64,000 nucleotides of DNA. It comes from Pycnopodia helianthoides. Taxonomy: Eukaryota > Echinodermata > Asteroidea > Forcipulatida > Asteriidae. Below the pieces are notes generated by a model, which had not been told where the DNA came from, did no database searches, and worked only from the letters and a program-made list of their open reading frames with translations. The DNA lies in the NCBI GenBank assembly GCA_032158295.1, contig CM063262.1, positions 5,923,394 through 5,987,393 of the forward strand, written 5' to 3'. The position numbers and the translations under genes were made by a program. This document shows, one piece after another, positions 11,701-26,700 of this stretch (within the stretch, counting starts at the first letter, position 1; each line of letters begins with the position of its first letter).

Positions 11701-14700
11701 CTAGATTGTAGGATGGAGGGAAACATGCACCAGGCAAGGAGTTCCAAAGAGATGCAGTACGTGGAATAAAGTTGTTGTTCTTCATTCCAAGCTCAGCAAA
11801 GCGAGAGTACAGTGCTTATCAGACATTGGTGTCTGGGTAAACACGACATAGCAAATTTACTTTAGCTGTGGAAAATACTCACCGTTAGCGCAAGCGTAGT
11901 GTCTTTTTCAGCAGTCACCCTTGTCATAACTCCAACAGGTTTTGAATTGAGGAACACCTATTACAAAGTGGGACGATAGAAAAACACCTCATGCTTCAGA
12001 TTATGGGCTCAATCTCTCGAATTAAAGGTAGGGTCATAGATTGGGTTTTTTTTGTCAACGTAATACTGATTTAAAGAAAGATACAGTAAAAGTCACATGT
12101 GAAAGTGTTCAGCTGAATAGACCGCATTGAATATGACGTCACCATTCAAAAACCTGCCCTACAACATGGCGTCTGTGAGCGTGTGCGTGTGCGTGTACGT
12201 GTGCGTACGTGTGCCGTAGAAATCAAACCGGGAACGCTGCGCGCTGCGTGCCCTACGGTTTGCCCTACAAGATGGCGACTTTCATAGCAACAAAGGGGTT
12301 ATTCAATACGGTCTATAGGGAGATTTTGAGTATGAATACCAGTACCCTCTGTCCTTCCAGGTTAGGGGGAAACAAAGCACAGCACGGTGAGTGCATGCCT
12401 ATGCACGCTGCACAATGGAAAGTCCAGTACAGTAATTGTACGTCAAGCGACATGACCAACCCAACCAAAAGGGTACGGTCTGAAACTGTTTAGAAACATA
12501 TATATGTGGCCGAGCAGATAAGAGCACCGGACTCAAGCTCTGACGTTTCTGTTCAGCAGAGTGTGGGTTCGAGTCGTGGACTTGTATCCTTAAGCAAGAC
12601 ACTTAACCATTATTGCTGCGTCCTTCAGATGGGACGTAAAGCCGTAGGTCCCCTGTGTTGTGTAATGCACGTAAAAGAACCCAGTGCACTTATCGAAAAG
12701 AGAAGGGGTTCGCCCCGGTGTTTCTGGTTTGATTGGCAGCATATTGCGCCACAGCACCTTGTAAACCATTACATGGTGCTATGTAAAGGAATAGGTCTAA
12801 TACTTCGAAACGTAACTCCACAATACCTTGCAGGGAAATACTGAACGTTGAAGCGCCTTAAGCGTCACTGAGTGATGGATATGAATGCTATATAAGAAGC
12901 CACTGTTATTATTTTTATTATTATATAAACGTCCACCATTATTCAGTTTTGAAAAGTTTTGCGCAGTATTATTAGACGTCATCCGGCGTCAAGTGGTTAA
13001 TACAGCCTCGTGGACGTTGGCCCTTACTTTTTTTCCCCCCTATATCTACCTGAGCTCTGTCATGCGGTGGGTGATTCAGATGAAGTGTCTCTGGCTTGTG
13101 ATCGATGTTTGTACGGTAGAGGAGGAAACCGTAACCCTGGCCACCATTTTGGTTGATGGGCAACTTCTCCATGGCAACGGGACTCTCCATGGTGATCGGT
13201 TTCTGCATAGGGAAGGGGAGAAAAAATTGGAGCCCGGCATTAAAATAACATTGTTACCGATTATTATGCCGAAAAGAGAATACCGAACACAGCTAATACA
13301 ATCTCGAAAACGAAACAGACGTTATTTGTGCGACTTATGTCAACTTAGACTGGTCCCCTATCTTTGTGCCTCTGGATAAAGACAGGAACTGGTATCAGAA
13401 ATCACCAGTTGAAATGGATGCCATATCATAGCCAATAATCTTTTCATTCTATGATGAAGGCAGACTGCTGAACAGTCCTATTCTTCAGCGTTGTCGTGGT
13501 AGCCAACAGCCATAGCCGCAGTCAAAGTCGCTTGGATCGGACGCCGCCTAATGAAGACAGGGGACCAGTCTAGGTGTATAGCAACTCTAGACGTGTCGTG
13601 GCAGAGCGGATAAGAGCACCGGACTCAAGCTGTGGTGTTTCTGATCAGCAGAGTGTTGGTTTGAGTCTCGGTCGTGACACTTGTGTCTTTCAGCAAGACA
13701 CTTAGCCATTATTGCTGCGTCCTTCGCATGGGACGTAAAGCCGTAGGTCCCGTGTGTTGTGTAATGCACATAAAAGAACCCAGTGCACTTAACATAAAAA
13801 GAAGGGGTTCGCCCCAGTGTGCCTTGTTTGATCGGCAGCATATTGCATCACAGCACATGGTGCTATAAATGAATAGGCCTCATACTTCATAAACGTAGCT
13901 CCACATACCTTGCAGGAAAAAATACTGAGAACTTTGATACGCCCATTGGGATGTGATAAAGCGCTATATAAGAACCAAGTATTACCATTATTATTGTTAG
14001 ACAGCAAACTTACCCCTACAAAATCAATGGAATCATCCATGGTCATGTAGTGTGTGAGCTTGACGTCACCGTACGCCACTTTACCAATCTGGACGGGGAC
14101 GCTCGGTAAGTTATCGGTAACTAAAACGAACAAAAACACAAGGCATTCAAAAATTATAATTAATCAATAGACACGCCCCTTGGACATGATGTCACAAGCT
14201 CAAACAGCACCCTCATCCAGGTCAAAGGAAGACCTCTCATTGGCCGAAAGATGTGCGTGGCATGTACACACGTGCGTATTTCCAATATTTGACCCCTCTG
14301 CATGGGGGTTGAGCATCAATTCTTCTCGATTATTAAAAGTGATCGCATCGTTTGTTTCTTGAAGTGTAAAAACCGTTCCCATCCTCTAGTTTTCAATAAA
14401 CACAACACTCTCTTCCGAACAATGAGGGCTCTGCTAAAGAGCTGGTGTCATGGGGGACATTGTCCCTCGGTGTGTGCGTGTGTCCCCCATACGGTAAATT
14501 AACATGGGAAGACGGCAGCTGATTCAAAAGAGGGCGCTTTCAGACAACATGTCTACAAAAATTGGGGACAGAATCTCCTGCCACACCGGTGACATATGTT
14601 TACTTGAAATATTTTTGTCAGAGGAAGACGATGTTTTTTTCTATATGTTTTTTGATCAGTACACACTGATCAAAAAACATAAAGAAATCTTCACAGAGTC

Positions 14701-17700
14701 CAAGCTTTTCAAGGGAGATGTGTACATTGTCTCAAAATCTGTTTTGGGGCGAACAGAGAAAAATTGACTGGAACGGGATGTGAACCTGCGACCTACGGAG
14801 TAACGTGCTGGCGCTCCACCAACTGAGCTATCTAGCCCTAATGTTAGTGGTCTCCATATTTTGTCATGTATCTTTGTTCGGGGGGTGCCAGTCGGAAGCC
14901 ATTCAACCAAAATGGCCGTATAAGTCTTAAAATCTAAAAACTCTTTCACTTGAAAATCTTGACTACATCTTACTGGTGCCTTTGGCCGTGTTTGCCTTCA
15001 ACACCTCCTTCACTTTGTAGTATTTCTCAGTCAAGTCCCCTGCTTCCGATAATGGTCCATCATAATCTGAGTCCGACAAAAATAGGAAAACAGAAAAACA
15101 ATTATGAGACTTTTTTTAGAGAGGAACAACTTACTTTGGGAAACAATTTCCAGTGACAGCAGTTTTGCCCCCCCCCCCAATACAATGATGTACCTTCACT
15201 TGATTCAAAGAGAGTAAGCATAAGACTTGAAGCAGTCCTGCCAGTACTACCACAGCTGTATCTTATCTTAGTTCCCCAAAAGTAGAACAATTTGTAGCAG
15301 CAGTTCGTCAACATTTCCCCGCTTCTTTACCTTATCGTGACTCAAAACGATTAAGCAACCCACAATTATTAGCAGCAGTTTCTTCAACAATACAAATGCC
15401 GATTCAAATAGAGTAAGCATAACACCTGAAGCAGTTCTCTCGATATTACCACAGCTGTACAAGAAAATCTGCAGCGGCAGCTCGTCTTCAGTCCTGCTGC
15501 TGTACCTTAACTTGATTCAAAGCGAGTAAGAATCTGCCGATAACAACCACTGCTGTACTCCGTCTTGATTCAAAGAAAAATACTTTAGCAGAAGAGGCAG
15601 AATTTTTTTTTTTGTCAAATCTGACTGTGCCTAGTATTATTTCTCACCGTAACTTGTAACATCAGCAGCGTACGTTTGTTTCTCGCCCGTCAGAATGTTT
15701 GCGCCGTTCATGAACCCGAAGTTGGTGCCCCCGTGAAACATGTAGAAGTTGATGGAGGCATTCAAGTCTAGGATTGTCTTGACCAACTCGGCGATACCTG
15801 CAAAGGACATACAAAAGAAAAAGCTAACGGCTTTAGCGCGCACCAACGACGACATTGCTCCTTTTTAAAGGAACATTACAGAATTGGATTTTGCTACATG
15901 TAACGAAACAGTTGCTGGCAGTGTAACCACTTTATGTAATCCACCATATACATAAACTGACAAACCTGTTTGAGATTGATTGGCCATCTGGGTCACGAGA
16001 AAATAGTGAAAAACCGATTACACATTTGCATGAAATCATATAGATTCATAAAATGAATAAAACGCTCACTGAGCGATAAACTCCAATCGGAAAATTAGTT
16101 TATTCATTTCTCATCAAATATGGCATTTCAGACAGAAATATTTCAAGGGATGTTTTCTACTATCATCATCATTAGACCGTGTAAGTTTTATGTAAATCTG
16201 TGATCAAAAAGTTTTACAAGTTTTTTTCTTACCAATTCTGTAATGTTCCTTTAACTGAGAATGTGCAGATACCTAAGTCTTAGAATATTATGCATAATTC
16301 TTGCCAGCATTGTTTCACATGCAAAATTGTGAGATATAGCGAAGACTACCATCCCATTTAAAGGTATTACACAGGATTGGTAGAGCTAACAAAACAGTCC
16401 CAAACAAAGTTCATGTTTTGTGTGATTAACCATATACATGAAATAACGAACCTGTGAAAATTTGAGCTCAATTGGTCATCGAGATCACGAGAAAATAGTG
16501 AAAAGAGACCTTATGTGTTTTCTGTTTTTCAAACATCGAGTTTATTATCATGCGCGATAAAAACTATTGTTTTATTCATTTCTCAGAAACGATAGCATTC
16601 TAGGCAGAAATATTTTAAGGAACCCTTTCTACCGTTACTTAGTTTAAATCATGTAAGTTATGTGTGAATCTGTGAATATTTGTGTTTTTCGATCTTACCA
16701 ATAGTGTACAGGGCCTTTAAGCATTCCAAGTTCGCGCTTCACAAAATAATATTAAATGAACTACACATTCAGGGTTCTGGCCAGGATTTCTTTAGTGGTG
16801 GAAAAATGTTTCCCTGGAAACCATGACATTGGATACCATTTTTACTGGTAAATACCAAGTTTTACATTTCGTTGAAAACCTTTGACAGGAAATTGCATGT
16901 GTAATTTAAAAATTTTGAAAAATGTGTGGTGGTCGGAAACAGAGAAAATTCTGCCAGTGGTGGTTGGGGAATCCCGAGTGCCGGGCTGGTCTTCCGGGAA
17001 GTGGGTTCCAGGATGAATGTTTATATTTACAACTATTTTACTGGTAACAGCTGATAAGAGTCACAGTGAAACTGCTGAGTAGAATTCAGAGATTTTGGTT
17101 AATGGGAAATTCACATAATGTGATTGATTGATTGATTGATTGATTGATTCCTTAGGGTACCCCAGAATTTGCTTTCGTGGAGTTGTAATAAATGAAAAAC
17201 AAATCTAAGCAGGAGTTTTAAAACCTGAACGTTTGATCTTACCGCTAGAGCTGAAGACGTGATGCTTCTCTCCCCAGTGGTCAAACCATCCGGACCAGAA
17301 CTCCATGACCATCAACGGCTTGTCCGAACCCTGGGATACAAGCGAATAAGTAACAAAACTGATTTTAATAGAACTTAAATTTGTATCGGGGATAAAGAAT
17401 ATTATTTTGGTTTTACCCATACACTGATGAGTGTAAAGCACTGTATACTTTCATTTCATTTCATTCATTAATTATGGTTGTGAAGCCAAGGACTCTCAGA
17501 AAGCGAACTTAATCACTACATTAGCCAAGAACCCCGCGGAGAGAAGACAAGGAAGGAAGTTTCAGTTTTAGGTGTGGGAGGAAAACCCCAATGAAATATT
17601 CCAGGGAAAACCCATGCAACAGGCAGGGACTGAAAAACCCAATCCACGCAGTGCCCCGGTGTAATTTGAACTGGGGTCCCCATATAAGAAAATCCACAGG

Positions 17701-20700
17701 CAAAATGTCGATTGGGATTCACACCCACGACCTTTGCCATTCTAGAGGGGATGCCCTACCACTAGACCACCGAGATTGCCCGGTAGCTAGAGGCAGTCGT
17801 TTAACAGCGGGTACCGCAAAACTTTAATGGATTTGATAGATGTTTGCATCGGGGATAAATTATTTGTTTTGTTACAAATACACAAGCACGTAATAGTAAA
17901 CTCAAGGGGTGAATCTGGTTGGCTCAGTGGTTTCTGTCCCTGCCTTTCACCTCTGTGGACCCCGATTCAAATCCCAGAGGATAAAAGATATTTCAACAAC
18001 TATCATTATTTGAAAATGTGTTTTTGAAATATTCATTTTTCTCATTAATTTTCACCTGTATCTCTTTCACATCTTGGAAATGTCTTTCAGCGTCAACTTG
18101 GAAATTTGCAGTCACCAGAACTAGAGTGAAAAACAAAGTCAGTTAGTAAGACAATAAATGTACGTGCTGTCTCGTCACTGCAACAAGGTCGTACATAATA
18201 ATAACAATAATAATAATAATAATAATACTTGGTTCTTATATAGCGCTTTATCACATCCTTAGGGCGTATCAAAGCGCTTAGTATTTTTCCTGCCAGGTAT
18301 GTGGAGCTACGGTTTTTTAAAGTATGAGGCCCATTCATGTAATGGTGCTGTGGCGTAGTATGCTGCCGATCAAACCAGGAACACCGAGGCGAACCCCTTC
18401 TTTTTTTGATAAGTGCACTGGGTTCTTTTATGTGCATTACACAACACATGGGACCTACAGCTTTACGTCCCATACGAAGGACACAGCAATAATGGTTAAG
18501 TGTCTTGCTTAAGGACACCAAGTGTCACGACCGGGACTCGAACCCACACTCCGCCGATCAGAAACATCAGAGATTGAGTCCAGTGTTCTTATCCGCTCGG
18601 CCAAGACACGCCATTGTCGATTATGACATACCATTGATTATGCAACTAAGTCATACCACGCGCAAAAATGCTCCTTCCAATTAGGTCGTATTACACAACA
18701 CAAAGGACCTATGGGCTACTTTTGGCTAGACATCCTTTCTGAAGGACGAAGCAATAATGGCTAAGTGTCTCGCTTAAAGGACACAAGTGTCAACAACGGA
18801 ACTCGAACCCACACTCTGCTGATTAGAAACACCAGAGCTCGAGCTTGACCTGCTAGACTGTGACAAACCATTTCGGTAAAGCTCTGTTGTATCCTTGAGT
18901 GCGAGCGCTGTTTAAAATATGGAGGGCCCAATTTCATAGAGCTGCTTAAGCACAAAAAGTAGCTAAGCACAACAAAATTATGCCTAACAGAATAAGGTTA
19001 TCGGCTAAACTACCATGTCACATATACAATTTGTGACCCGGTATCCTGCTGATTTCTGCTTAGCAGAAAATTGTTGAGCAATATTATCTGCTTAAGCACC
19101 TCTATGAAATTGGGTCCAGATCACTATTATTACTTGAAGAGAGTCGGTTGGAATACTTACCCCCAGGCAGATGTCCGTTTTTCATTGCCGTTCTGCTGTT
19201 GTCAGACGTCAGAAACATCTCTTTGAGGTGACGCTTCTCCATGGCCTGAAAATTTAAGAGTGACAAGTACAATTCAGAACGGTCTCGCTGCGGAATCCTG
19301 CAAGACCTCAGTGGATGATAGCGATTGGTCACATGGTAGGAGGGTTGACTGTGTACTGTGTCGATGCATTCCCCAAATGATTGCAGGCTGGGATAGTTTA
19401 TATATCATTCAAAACCACATGATATCATGTTGCTGACTTATATAGTGGATCTATCCTTCAAACCTACTGTGGACGATATTAATTGGTCAGACAGTAGGAG
19501 GGTTGACTGTGTACCGTTTAGACGCATTCACCACATGATATCAAATTGCAGGCTGGCACAGTGAGTCATTGGTGATATTGAATGGTTAGACAGTAGGAGG
19601 GTTGACTGTACTTTGAATTCACCACATGATATCATAGTGCATTCAAGACCTCAGTGGATGATATTAATTGGTCAGACAGTAGGAGGGTCAATATTGACTG
19701 TGTAGATGCAATCCCCATATGATATCATATTTGAGGCTGTCATAGTTTATATATCATACAAAACCACGGTGGATGATACTGAATGGTCAGACAGTAGGAG
19801 GGTTGACAGTGTACTGTGTAGATGCACTCCCCACACGATATCATTACTGCAGGCTGGCATAGTTTATAATCATACAAAACCATGGTGGATGATACTGAAT
19901 GGTCAGACAGTAGGAGGGTTGACTGTGATGCTTTTACCTACCTCTTTGATGAAAGTCATGTACTGTTGGTCACTGCCGTAGGACCCGTACTCATTCTCAA
20001 CTTGAAACGCTATGATTGGTCCTCCACGATAATACTAAATAACAAAGAGACAAAACAAACACTGTATAGTTTTCCTCTTTTTACAATAATGGAGACATCT
20101 GCGGAAATGCAATGTTTTCGGTAACAAAACAAAACGCACAACAGCCGCCAACAGCCATGGCAGCTATTTGACCCGAAGACCCTCTACAAGAGGGAGGAGT
20201 TGATCAAAGTATTTATCCACAGCATCAACAAATAGTGGATATATGAAATGAAGCCTTATAGAATGCGTGGCTTACGGCCATGGCAGTTATTTTACCTGAA
20301 GGCCCTCAACAAGAGGGAGAAATTGATCAAAGCAATTATCCACAGCATCAACAAATAGTGGATACAAAGAGCAAAGCTGGTCTTAAAGAAAGAATGACTG
20401 GCATACATCCATGGTAGTAAGAGGATTTAATCAAAGTATTTATCCGTAACGTTAACAAATAGTGGATACATGTAGCAAAGCCTTATAGAATGAATGGCTT
20501 ACAGCCATAGAAGTTTTTTTACCTGAAGGCCCTCAACAAGAGGTAGGAGTTGATCAAAGTATTTATCCACAGCATCAACGAATAGTGGATACATTGAGCG
20601 AACCTTCATCTCATCGTCGCTGAGGAGCCAACTACAAATCAGAACAGAGAAACAAAGAGTTAAAGAGGCCAATGTGGCGGTCTAAAAGCACCGGACCCAA

Positions 20701-23700
20701 GTTCTGATAAAGAGTCATCAGAGTGTGGGTTCGAATCCCGGTCGTGACACTTGTGCCCTTGGGTCAGACACTACTTAACTACATAATAATAGACACAATC
20801 AACGACCGGGGTCACGTGACTCATAGTGGGTATACAACGTAGACATACCAAGCTAGCAACGAACAGTGTGCAGGCTAAAGCATGGCTGCACCCAAGTGCT
20901 CCTGCCATATTAAGGTAGGAAGCAGCCATGCTTTGCCATGCACACTAAGTATTGCTCGTTGGTTTGTTTACATTTTATACCCATAAATGGTCTCTAAAGG
21001 GTAAACAAAATTACAAATTATGGCATCCGGCAAATTGCAAGAAACTTGACGAAGGATTCAGAGGTTTTATAAAACCTAAGACAAAATATGTACAGCTAAA
21101 ATTATTCAATTACCAACGACAACAACAACAAATTAAAGACTGCAAAAGGAAAGGACTAGAGAAAGTTTTTACAATTAAAGCTTCACGGTGCAAAAGCTAA
21201 AAACAACTTTTTGTTCAAGGGTTTAAAACTGGAAATACTCAAAAGATGTGACAAGCTTACCTTGGCAACCCTCCAAAATCCCACTCAGCACAGATGTAGG
21301 GCCCCGGCCTCAGGATAACGTGCAATCCAACCTTCTTGGCAAGATTTAAAAAGGCCCTGCAACGTGAACAACAAAAACGAAAACTCATTATAGTAAGACA
21401 CCGCAGAAATCTTCTCTTATGGTGAGAAACACCTTAACCAAAGTCGGGCTTTCTACTTGATCTAAATCCATAGTCTCTTCATTAAAAAAAAAACATAACA
21501 GAATTAAAATTCATAAGGCCCTACTCAATCAAGATCATAGCGCACATGATAGAAACTAACACAGATAGAGGTGAGACTTAAAGGCAAAGAGTACCTTTGG
21601 TTTTTGGGACCGTTTGATTGTTTTAATCCTATATCAATGTAGATAATATACAATGAAACTAACCTGTGAAAATATCATTTCAAAAGGTGGTAGCATTTTT
21701 GCGGTTATGTCCATGCAGGAAGAATAATCCGCAATTGGAATACACAATCTGAGAAACGTTTTTGACAGAAACGTTTCTCATATTCAAATTTTGGGGGGAT
21801 AAAAACTGACATCTTTTTCCATATCCACATTGTTTTGAATTGAAATATTTTCTCAAAATGCTATATAACTATCGAAAGCTGCTGTACTTCTAACCAAGTC
21901 AGTTTTTTATTGCCATACATTTTTAGAGTGATTACCAATCGTATACCTTCCCTTTAAAAGCTTAAAAAAATAGAGATAAATAAACAGATTCCCTAATGAC
22001 AGGAGGAAGACTGCTCCAAATAAAAATCAATGGTCCAGCTACACAGAAAGCTTTTGGACACAGAACTCTGTTTGCACAGGGAACATTCGAGTGAGTAACA
22101 ATGTCAAATGTGGAGCGGAGAGAACGTGGAGGGCAGTAAATTGGGAAGAGACATCTAGGAGTAGTTTTGTTCAAGCATTTATAAACAAAAAGAGCAAGTT
22201 TAAAATGGATTTTCATATTGTACACAGCTGTGGTTGTCACAGCGAGTGCAGACATTATAGCATTGGGTGCATGGGTTTCTCCTATTTGCACAGCTGGTAT
22301 TATTTGCAAACCCGATGGCTTGTGCACTGTGGACTTGGTCTCCACAGTCTCCTGTGGAACTCAGTGGCAGGAGCAGGTTGGGCAGGGGAGTATACCAACA
22401 GTAAAAGGGTTGAAATGCATAACTAGTTTCTTTTCTTAAAGGGAAGGTATATTTAGGTAATCACTCTTAAAATTAATGGCAATAAAAGTGTAATTTACTT
22501 GGTTAGAAGTACAGCAGCTTTCGATAGTATAAAGCATTTTGAGAATCATTTTACTTCGGAGTAATGTGGTTATAGAAAAATACATCAGTTTTTATCTGAC
22601 AAAATTTGAATCTGAGAAGCCTTACTGTCAGAAACATTTCTAAGATTGTGTAATTCCAATTGCGGCTTGTTCTTCCTGCGTGGACATAAACGCTCCGGAT
22701 TTTCAGCAATATCTCAAAAACGCTACCACCTTTTGAAATGATATTTTCACCGGTTAGTTTTATTGTACATCTACATTTATACAGGATTCAAACAATCGAA
22801 CAGTTCCAAAAACCAAAAGTATACTTTGCCTTTAAATGTAGAAATGTACAGTACATTTCACGGTAGGGTCATAGATTGATAAGTACTCCAAAAATGAATG
22901 ACCATAAAAGAAGCATTGCAGTTGTTGATAGCACTTACATGCATAAACTATTCCCTTCGAAGTACGGTTTGGATAATTTTTCACCCAAAAACATTTGAAT
23001 CTAAGAAACACTTCATGCATGAATCGCTTCTCAGATTTCTGAGGGTTGGTGTTCATTCGCGAATGCTGCGGCCAGAGATATGCGGTCGGTACCCGCTATC
23101 TCCTCGCTAGACGTGGCTGGAGTCGACATTCGTGTGAAAAGTACTGTCATAGTATTTTGCTGTTTTCTCAGGAAGTAGACATTGAATTCAGCTAAAACTT
23201 TCACAGGCAACTTTTATTTGTGTTTTTTTTGTGAAAATTTTGCCTAAACCAGCATTATGCTGACAACAACCAATCAATGATGCTACCTTTAAATATTCAT
23301 CCTTAAAGGGAAGGTACACGATTGGTAATAACTCTAAAAATTAATGGCAATCAATACTGACTTGGTTAGAAGTACAGCAACTTTCTATCAAGTTTTTATC
23401 CCCCCAAATTTTAATCCGAGGACAGATCGTGTATTCCTATAGATGGATTGCAATACGCGTCATCGGCCGCCATCGTTGATGAATTGTGCACGCGTGAAGA
23501 GCTATCATTGGCTGAGAGTCGTGCTAGCGCGTACGCGCGTGCACTGTTCCATTGTTTTACATCAAATATGGCGGTCAATGACGCGTATTGCAATCCAACT
23601 ATTAGGGATTATTCTTTATGCATGGACATATTCGCTGGGGATTTTGGCGATATTTCAAAAACGTGAAATGGAATTTTCACAAGTCAGTTTTATTGTATAT

Positions 23701-26700
23701 ATACATGTATATATCTACATTTATTTAGGATTAAAACAATGAAACCTGCCCCAAAACCAAAGGTATACTTTGCCTTTAATTATACAATGAATCAATCCAT
23801 ACACTTTGTAGAACAGCTAGATGCTCTATTGTTGACCTAAAAAACACACATACTCAATAATATTCCAGATGGAATAAATTATAGGAATTAATTATCCAAG
23901 AAACAGATGGTGATGAATTTGCGCATACACAAACATTTTTTGGCATCAGAATGGCAAGTGCTCAGAATTAATTGCTTCGGAAACCATTTTTACTGATAAC
24001 CCAATTTTGCATTTCGTTGAAAACCTTTGAAAGGAAATTGCATTAAAAAATTTGGAAAATGTGTGGTGGTCGGAAACAGAGAAAAATTCTGCCAGTGGTG
24101 GTTGGGGAATCCCGAGTGCCGGGTGGGTTTTCCGGCACCGACCACTGTGGGCAGAACCCTGTTAGAGTTCTAGCACTTTTTTGAGGGGGGTCCCTTGGTT
24201 CCCCGAATATCAGCAAGATTAAAATAAAGAAATAAAAAATAACGAGAAACTTACACTATATCCAGTTGCCCGGTGAAGTCAAATTCACCTCTGACCTGTT
24301 CATGCATATTCCATGGCACGTACCTTTAAAAGGGCGAGGAAATGTTTTCAAAATGGAGAATTGAAGTGATTTTTTATCTGAAGTTGATTACGATACCCTT
24401 ATCCCAAAACAATACATTCTTATTCAACATAATTAAAGCTGCATCTCCTAATTTTTCACCAAAAGACCCCAAATTTGATTTTTTTTTCTCTCCCAAACCA
24501 AGTTTTGAAAGATAATGGCGTTTCAAAAAGAAATAAACAACATGCTTATATACATTGCACAATATGCAAAATACTTCATTCACATTGTTTGCGTACAGGC
24601 TGCCGGAAAATGTCGGATCCCCACAAACACTCAATGGTAATTCATGAGTTTTTTCGTTCAGTATCTACTATGTATTTATTCTTTTCCATTTCAATAATAA
24701 TAATAAATAAAAGGCATTTGTTAAAGCGCTTTTAAACATAATATCATAGCGCCTTACACTTATTAATTGAAATAACAGAGGTGTGTTGTGGCAAAGCAGA
24801 TAATAGCACCGGACTCAAGCTCTGGTGTTTCTGATCAGCAGAGTGTGGGTTTGAGTCCCGGTCTTGACACTTGCTGTCCTTCAGCAAGACACTTAACCAT
24901 TATTGCTGCGTCCTTCGGATGGGATGTAAAGCCATAGGTCACGTGTGTTGTGTAATGCACGTAAAATAACCCAGTTACACTTATCAAAATGAGAAGGATT
25001 TTCGCCCCGGTGTTCCTGGTTTGATTGGCAGCATATTGCGCCACAGCACCTTGTAAAGCATTACATGGTGCCATGTATAGGAAAAAGGTATCATACTTCA
25101 AAATGTCCACATACATGTACCTTGCAGGATAAAAATTTATATAATGTTGGAGAGCCATGAGCGTCACTGAGTGATGGATTTGAGCGCTATATAAGAAGCC
25201 ACTATTATTATTGTTATTATTATCATTATTATTATTACTACTCCTGTTCATTGGCCTTAAGCATTCCTGAAACGATCTGAACTCCTTTGGAGTATGCAGC
25301 ACTGGCTGCCAAATTGGCGCACAGGTTGCTACATGTAATCATTCACATCAACAATCTCTATCCTAGCAGTCCCAATTTACTCTTTGAGTGTTGAAAAGCA
25401 ATAGTTTCAACTATTACAGTTAAAACTGTCTTGCCCACAAAACACGAGTGTCACGACCGGGATTCGAACCGACACTCAGATGACTCGGCCATCAGAACTT
25501 GAGTCCGATGCTCTAATCCACCCGGCCATGACACGCATTAATTGGAACTGATACAAATGATTGAAAATTCCTTACGTGGTGATTGTGTTGAGACCACACG
25601 CTTTCATCTTTAGGAGGCGGTCCGCCCAATATTCGGGAACAACCCTGAAGTAATGAAAACTCCCGGAGAGAATCCGGAGCTTCTTGGCCTCCTTTCCAAG
25701 AACAAATTCTGGACCCACATTTTTCAGAGATGGTACCTATAAAGAAATGAGACCAAAAAAACAGAAAAAAAAAATTGGTTTGTTTTTTATTTTGGCCTTA
25801 TAAGTATAACGTATCAGTTGCTATGTCCGACCGTGGCTAAGCACCAACGGACTAGGACACATCGAAATTATTTAACATAACTAGGTTCACCATTAATTAG
25901 CCACTGGTACTGGTTGTGTGGTAGGACAGTCAGTCAGGTCTGTTGCAGGCATGATGTAGCGAGGATCAGCCTGGCTAAGGTATAAATTTGGTTTTACCAG
26001 TGAAGGGATTGGACATCCCTTGAACTTCAAGAACCAACCAGTGACAATGTCGCCCACTAACAAAGTCTGCACCACTTACGGAAGTCCCCCTGTCTACTTA
26101 CATAAGTTGGAATAATCGCCCCCCAAAGTGCCTCAAAGTCGCCCCTCACTAAAGTCGCCCCTGCAAGCGTCACAACGCCCCCCACAAAGTCCCCCCCCGA
26201 CACAGTCGCCCCCTAACAAAGTCGCCCAAGAAGATTTCACTTTTTTTTACTTTGAATTGGCCTTCTAATATTAATTAAACATAGACAATTTTCTGAATTA
26301 AATTAAGCACGTAACAGCTTCTTGGCACCGATTTCGCCTACAGTGTAAGTGTCCCCCTGGGACCCATCTGGGGGTGACCAGCCATAGGCTTTGTTATGTT
26401 GCGATTGCGATGATGCGCTGGGATGATTCTCGGAGTGGGAGCAGCGGCGATTTGGAACACTCCCGGCGCTAAAACCCAAGTCAATCCATTCAATTCAGGT
26501 CGACATTAAAAAAGCACCTTTAAGGGCCTGGACTATATTATCTGACATTTCCTATGTAATTTTATATTTTTCCCACCAGCCGAAACCCCCGCGATTTTCC
26601 ACTTACCACCATCCCCCCCCCCTCCCCCCGTACACAACGCTACATTTGCAGCATTTTATACGCAATGATTTCTAGCGGGGGTGCCGCGCGCGAACCCGCT

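Noticed and set aside
14762..14842. A functional tRNA gene
   Set aside because: A and B boxes are present, but the acceptor stem does not pair; SINE head or pseudogene.
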